DNA from: an uncultured Winogradskyella sp.
Lineage (GTDB): Bacteria; Bacteroidota; Bacteroidia; Flavobacteriales; Flavobacteriaceae
Reading direction: 5' to 3'
Length of the DNA: 64,000 nt
Assembly: GCF_947498345.1 (NCBI RefSeq)
Contig: NZ_CANMJY010000003.1
Span: 124,001 to 188,000, forward strand
In this document: piece by piece, positions 61,463 to 64,000 of the stretch
Numbering within the stretch: position 1 is the stretch's first letter
How the letters are laid out: the number at the start of each line of letters is the position of its first letter
Made by a program: the position numbers and the translations under genes
The notes under the pieces: generated by a model
Told to the model about the DNA's origin: nothing
The model's database searches: none
The model's input: only the letters and a program-made list of their open reading frames with translations

Positions 61463-62232
61463 AGTGATTTCGCCTCTTCCCAAAAGATATCCATTTCAGA
61501 TAATGTCATATCTTCCAGAGATTTATTTAATTCTTTAGCCTTAGCTTCTAGATACTGAAAACGTTTTATGAATTTTTTATTGGTACGCTCTAAAGCGTTT
61601 TCAGGATTTACCTTTAGAAAACGTGCATAATTAATCATAGAAAATAGTACATCACCAAACTCACTTTCTATAGTATCTTTGTTTCCTTTGTCAATCTCAG
61701 ATTTTAATTCTGTAAGCTCCTCTTCTACCTTTTCAAATACCTGCTTTGGTTCTTCCCAATCAAAACCTACCCCAGCGACTTTATCTTGTATTCGATTGGC
61801 CTTTACCATGGCTGGTAAACTCTTTGGCACTCCTTCTAAAACACTTTTTTTACCTTCTTTAAGCTTTAATTGCTCCCAATTACGCTTTACATCGTCCTCA
61901 TTCTCAACCTTTACATCTCCGTAAATGTGCGGATGGCGTTCCACTAGTTTATCACAAATGCTATGACAAACATCTGCTATATCAAAAGCATTGGTTTCAC
62001 TACCTATTTTAGAATAAAACACAATATGCAGTAAAATATCACCTAACTCCTTCTTTATTTCGTCTAAATCTTTATCTAAAATAGCATCACCTAATTCGTA
62101 AACTTCTTCAATGGTTAAATGACGTAACGATTCCATGGTTTGCTTTTTATCCCATGGACATTGCTCGCGCAATTCGTCCATAATAACTAACAAGCGCTCA
62201 AAAGCTTTTAATTGGTTTGCTTTATTAGACAT
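61459..62232 (-). CDS. mazG: Nucleoside triphosphate pyrophosphohydrolase MazG
   Basis: This 257-residue all-alpha NTP pyrophosphohydrolase has two MazG modules. The first has CPWDKKQTMESLRHLTIEEVYE and KELGDILLHIVFYSKIG; the second has GFDWEEPKQVFEKVEEELTE and ESEFGDVLFSMINYARF. It hydrolyses NTPs to NMP and PPi, removing abnormal nucleotides and in some bacteria lowering (p)ppGpp. It follows the DUF5606 gene after 3 bp and is the last gene of a minus-strand operon. Confidence 0.94.
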   Translation of the reverse strand: MSNKANQLKAFERLLVIMDELREQCPWDKKQTMESLRHLTIEEVYELGDAILDKDLDEIKKELGDILLHIVFYSKIGSETNAFDIADVCHSICDKLVERHPHIYGDVKVENEDDVKRNWEQLKLKEGKKSVLEGVPKSLPAMVKANRIQDKVAGVGFDWEEPKQVFEKVEEELTELKSEIDKGNKDTIESEFGDVLFSMINYARFLKVNPENALERTNKKFIKRFQYLEAKAKELNKSLEDMTLSEMDIFWEEAKSL

Positions 62233-62235
62233 TAT

Positions 62236-62664
62236 TTACTCTTCTTCTGAAATGTCTTTATCTTCATCAGATGTTTCAAGTGCATCTAATAAGCTGTTCT
62301 TTTGAAGTAAGTTGTACCATTGTACTACTTTTTTAATGTCCGAAGCATAAACACGATCTTCATCATAATCTGGCAGTACCTCAAAAAAGTATTCTTCTAA
62401 AGTATCTTTTCCATCCTTATGACTGATAGACGTCGGAGCACCATTTTCTTTGTCTTTAACTTTTTTAAGAACATCTTTTAAAGGCACTTCTTCAGTTAAT
62501 GTATAAATAGCGATTTCGCTCAAAATACTAATGTTGCTATGTGCGCCAACTGTAATGCGTTTTTTGTCTATTAAAGATTGAACAACAGCACCTGTTCTAG
62601 TCTGTGTTACAATTTCGTATAATCCTGGTTTTCCGGAAATAGCTAAAATTTTATCTAAGCTCAT
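62236..62664 (-). CDS. DUF5606 domain protein
   Basis: This protein of about 142 residues has the DUF5606 start MSLDKILAISGKPGLYE and later LIDKKRITVGAHSNISILSE and PLKDVLKKVKDKENGAP, ending in an acidic tail. An in-frame ATG at 62694 adds ten residues, but the conserved family start is at 62664. Function is unknown. It lies between def and mazG, as in many Flavobacteria. Confidence 0.85.
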   Translation of the reverse strand: MSLDKILAISGKPGLYEIVTQTRTGAVVQSLIDKKRITVGAHSNISILSEIAIYTLTEEVPLKDVLKKVKDKENGAPTSISHKDGKDTLEEYFFEVLPDYDEDRVYASDIKKVVQWYNLLQKNSLLDALETSDEDKDISEEE

Positions 62665-62764
62665 ATTGGTGTCTTTTTCTAAGACTAAGTTCATCGAAGT
62701 TTTCTTTTCTTATTCTAAGGTTTCGATAAGCTCAGTACAATAATCAATTTATCGTTTATTTAGT

Positions 62765-63355
62765 TTAACGCTTTCTGCTCATGGCAGGAAAACGCATTTT
62801 ATAATCTATTCTAATTTTTCCTTTAGAAATGTTTGTCAACTTTCCTTTTATCAAACGTTTTTTAAACGATGATAGTTTGTCCGTAAATAAAATGCCTTCG
62901 ATATGGTCGTACTCATGCTGAATAACCCTGGCTATTAAACCGTCGTATTCTTCAATATGTGTTTCAAAATTTTCATCTTGATACTGAATCTTAATCTTAG
63001 GTTGTCTAAAAACATCTTCTCTAACATCAGGAATGCTTAAACACCCTTCATTAAAAGCCCATTCATCACCTTCTTCTTCTAAAATTTTAGCATTGATAAA
63101 TGTTTTCTTAAAATTCTTCATCTGCTCTCTATTGTTTTCAGACAGATTTTCATCTTCAGAAAATGGCTCTGTATCTACCAAAAACAAACGAATAGGTACG
63201 CCAATCTGTGGTGCTGCCAGACCAACGCCATAAGCACCATACATGGTTTCATACATGTTTTCAATTAGCGCATCTAATTTAGGATAATCCTTATCAATTT
63301 CCTTAGCTTTTTTTCTAAGTACAGCGTCACCATAAGCAACTATTGGTAATATCAT
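62765..63355 (-). CDS. def: Peptide deformylase
   Basis: Def removes the formyl group from N-terminal formylmethionine. This 196-residue protein has the three motifs GVGLAAPQIGV, EGCLSIPDVR and VIQHEYDHIEGILF, which carry the metal-binding Cys and the two His residues and the catalytic Glu. The length is normal. It is 38 bp after ruvX on the same strand. Confidence 0.96.
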   Translation of the reverse strand: MILPIVAYGDAVLRKKAKEIDKDYPKLDALIENMYETMYGAYGVGLAAPQIGVPIRLFLVDTEPFSEDENLSENNREQMKNFKKTFINAKILEEEGDEWAFNEGCLSIPDVREDVFRQPKIKIQYQDENFETHIEEYDGLIARVIQHEYDHIEGILFTDKLSSFKKRLIKGKLTNISKGKIRIDYKMRFPAMSRKR

Positions 63356-63393
63356 AATTTGTTTATTTTCGGATGCAAAAGTACAATACTTAT

Positions 63394-63807
63394 TTAAGAA
63401 TTTGAAGAAAGGTAACTCTGTAATATCAACGTGGCACTAATTTCATCAATCAATGCTTTATTTTGTCTTTGTTTTTTCTTTAATCCACTATCTATCATAG
63501 TCTGAAATGCCATCTTAGAAGTAAAACGCTCATCAATACGCTCAATAGGAATCTCAGGAATGGCAACAGCCAATTGCCTTAAAAACTTTTGAATATGCAC
63601 TTCACTTTCTGAAGCCGTATTGTCCATCTGTTTTGGTTCACCAACCACAAACATTTTTACCTTTTCAGAGGCTACATAATCCTTTAAAAACACAAGTAAA
63701 TCTTTAGTCTCAACTGTTGTTAAACCAGAAGCTATAATTTGCATCTCGTCTGTTACAGCTAATCCTGTACGCTTTATCCCGTAGTCTATGGCTAAAATTC
63801 GTCCCAT
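63394..63807 (-). CDS. ruvX: RuvX/YqgF-type RNase H-fold nuclease
   Basis: This 137-residue protein has LAIDYGIKRTGLAVTD with the first catalytic Asp, FVVGEPKQMDN and IDERFTSKMA, plus a late Asp in ALIDEISATLILQ. Members act in pre-16S rRNA 5' maturation and perhaps Holliday junction cleavage. The frame extends to a TTG at 63816, but the ATG at 63807, giving MGRILAIDYG, is preferred. It probably heads the def-DUF5606-mazG operon. Confidence 0.93.
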   Translation of the reverse strand: MGRILAIDYGIKRTGLAVTDEMQIIASGLTTVETKDLLVFLKDYVASEKVKMFVVGEPKQMDNTASESEVHIQKFLRQLAVAIPEIPIERIDERFTSKMAFQTMIDSGLKKKQRQNKALIDEISATLILQSYLSSNS

Positions 63808-63944
63808 GTTTTGCAAAGATACGTATTAAGAATTCTTTTTTAAGTATTGTGGTTCATATAGATTTTTAAGCACTTATTAATATCTTAATAAAAAATAAAA
63901 TTATAAAGATGTTTTACAGACCCATTAATTATGGGTGTACTAAT

Positions 63945-63976
63945 AAAAAACGCTTCTTAGCAAAAAGAAGCGTTTT
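63945..63976 (+). terminator. Bidirectional terminator near the window end
   Basis: AAAACGCTTCTT pairs with AAGAAGCGTTTT around a short loop, with A and T runs outside. The gene it ends is outside the window. The 130 bases between it and ruvX show no ORF. Confidence 0.83.
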
Positions 63977-64000
63977 AATTAGCTATTAATTAAGTTATGA

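Overview
The window is typical chromosomal DNA of a marine-type Flavobacteriaceae bacterium (Bacteroidota). The evidence is low GC, a GldI gliding lipoprotein, a type IX secretion C-terminal sorting domain, DUF349, DUF368, DUF3810, DUF5606 and DUF6503 family genes, 2TM-domain histidine kinases, and promoters of the Bacteroidetes form (TTTG, then TAnnTTTG). No tRNA, rRNA, CRISPR array or insertion sequence was recognised. No gene-free gap exceeds 300 bases.

Layout. 1-8.3 kb: mutL (cut by the window edge), ribH, a TPR membrane protein, recF, a DciA-like DUF721 protein, a penicillin-acylase-family enzyme and an SDR. 8.3-13 kb: two AraC regulators, a LETM1-like/TerB-like protein beside a J-domain protein, and two SRPBCC proteins. 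13-17 kb: a LytTR response regulator, three small 2TM proteins and a LytS-type kinase with its own 2TM domain. 17-19 kb: a serine hydrolase. 19.1-22.8 kb: accessory cassette array. 23-41.8 kb: ArsR/SRPBCC pair, ndk, DHH phosphoesterase-gldI-PPIase, a beta/gamma-crystallin-like protein, pepD, amidohydrolases, a large T9SS cargo protein, TrmH and an M48 protease. 41.8-43.4 kb: a second, single accessory cassette. 43.4-47.5 kb: RelA/SpoT, a Fur-family regulator and purA. 47.7-51.1 kb: a lineage-specific lipoprotein locus with a near-identical duplication. 51-64 kb: OstA-like protein, aminotransferase, TPR protein, two DUF368 proteins, aroE, DUF349 protein, mazG, DUF5606, def and ruvX.

The most striking feature is four integron-type gene cassettes at two sites, with no integrase gene in the window. 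Each cassette ends in a ~130 bp foldable repeat. The first 9-10 bases at the 5' edge of each cassette are the exact reverse complement of the first bases of the repeat at the 3' edge of the same cassette. This is the attC rule: R'' and R' pair once the cassette is circular. The repeats share an outer stem and two inner hairpins, and the hairpins differ by compensating changes. At the second site the pre-insertion locus can be rebuilt as a short attC-like hairpin. Cargo: a three-helix membrane protein with a cREC-type receiver domain, a frameshifted lipoprotein, a caspase-like protease with a UVR motif, and a split HipA-like kinase pair in which the kinase gene is frameshifted. Several of these resemble stress or conflict systems.

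All calls come from reading the sequence and recalled family knowledge. No database or folding program was run.
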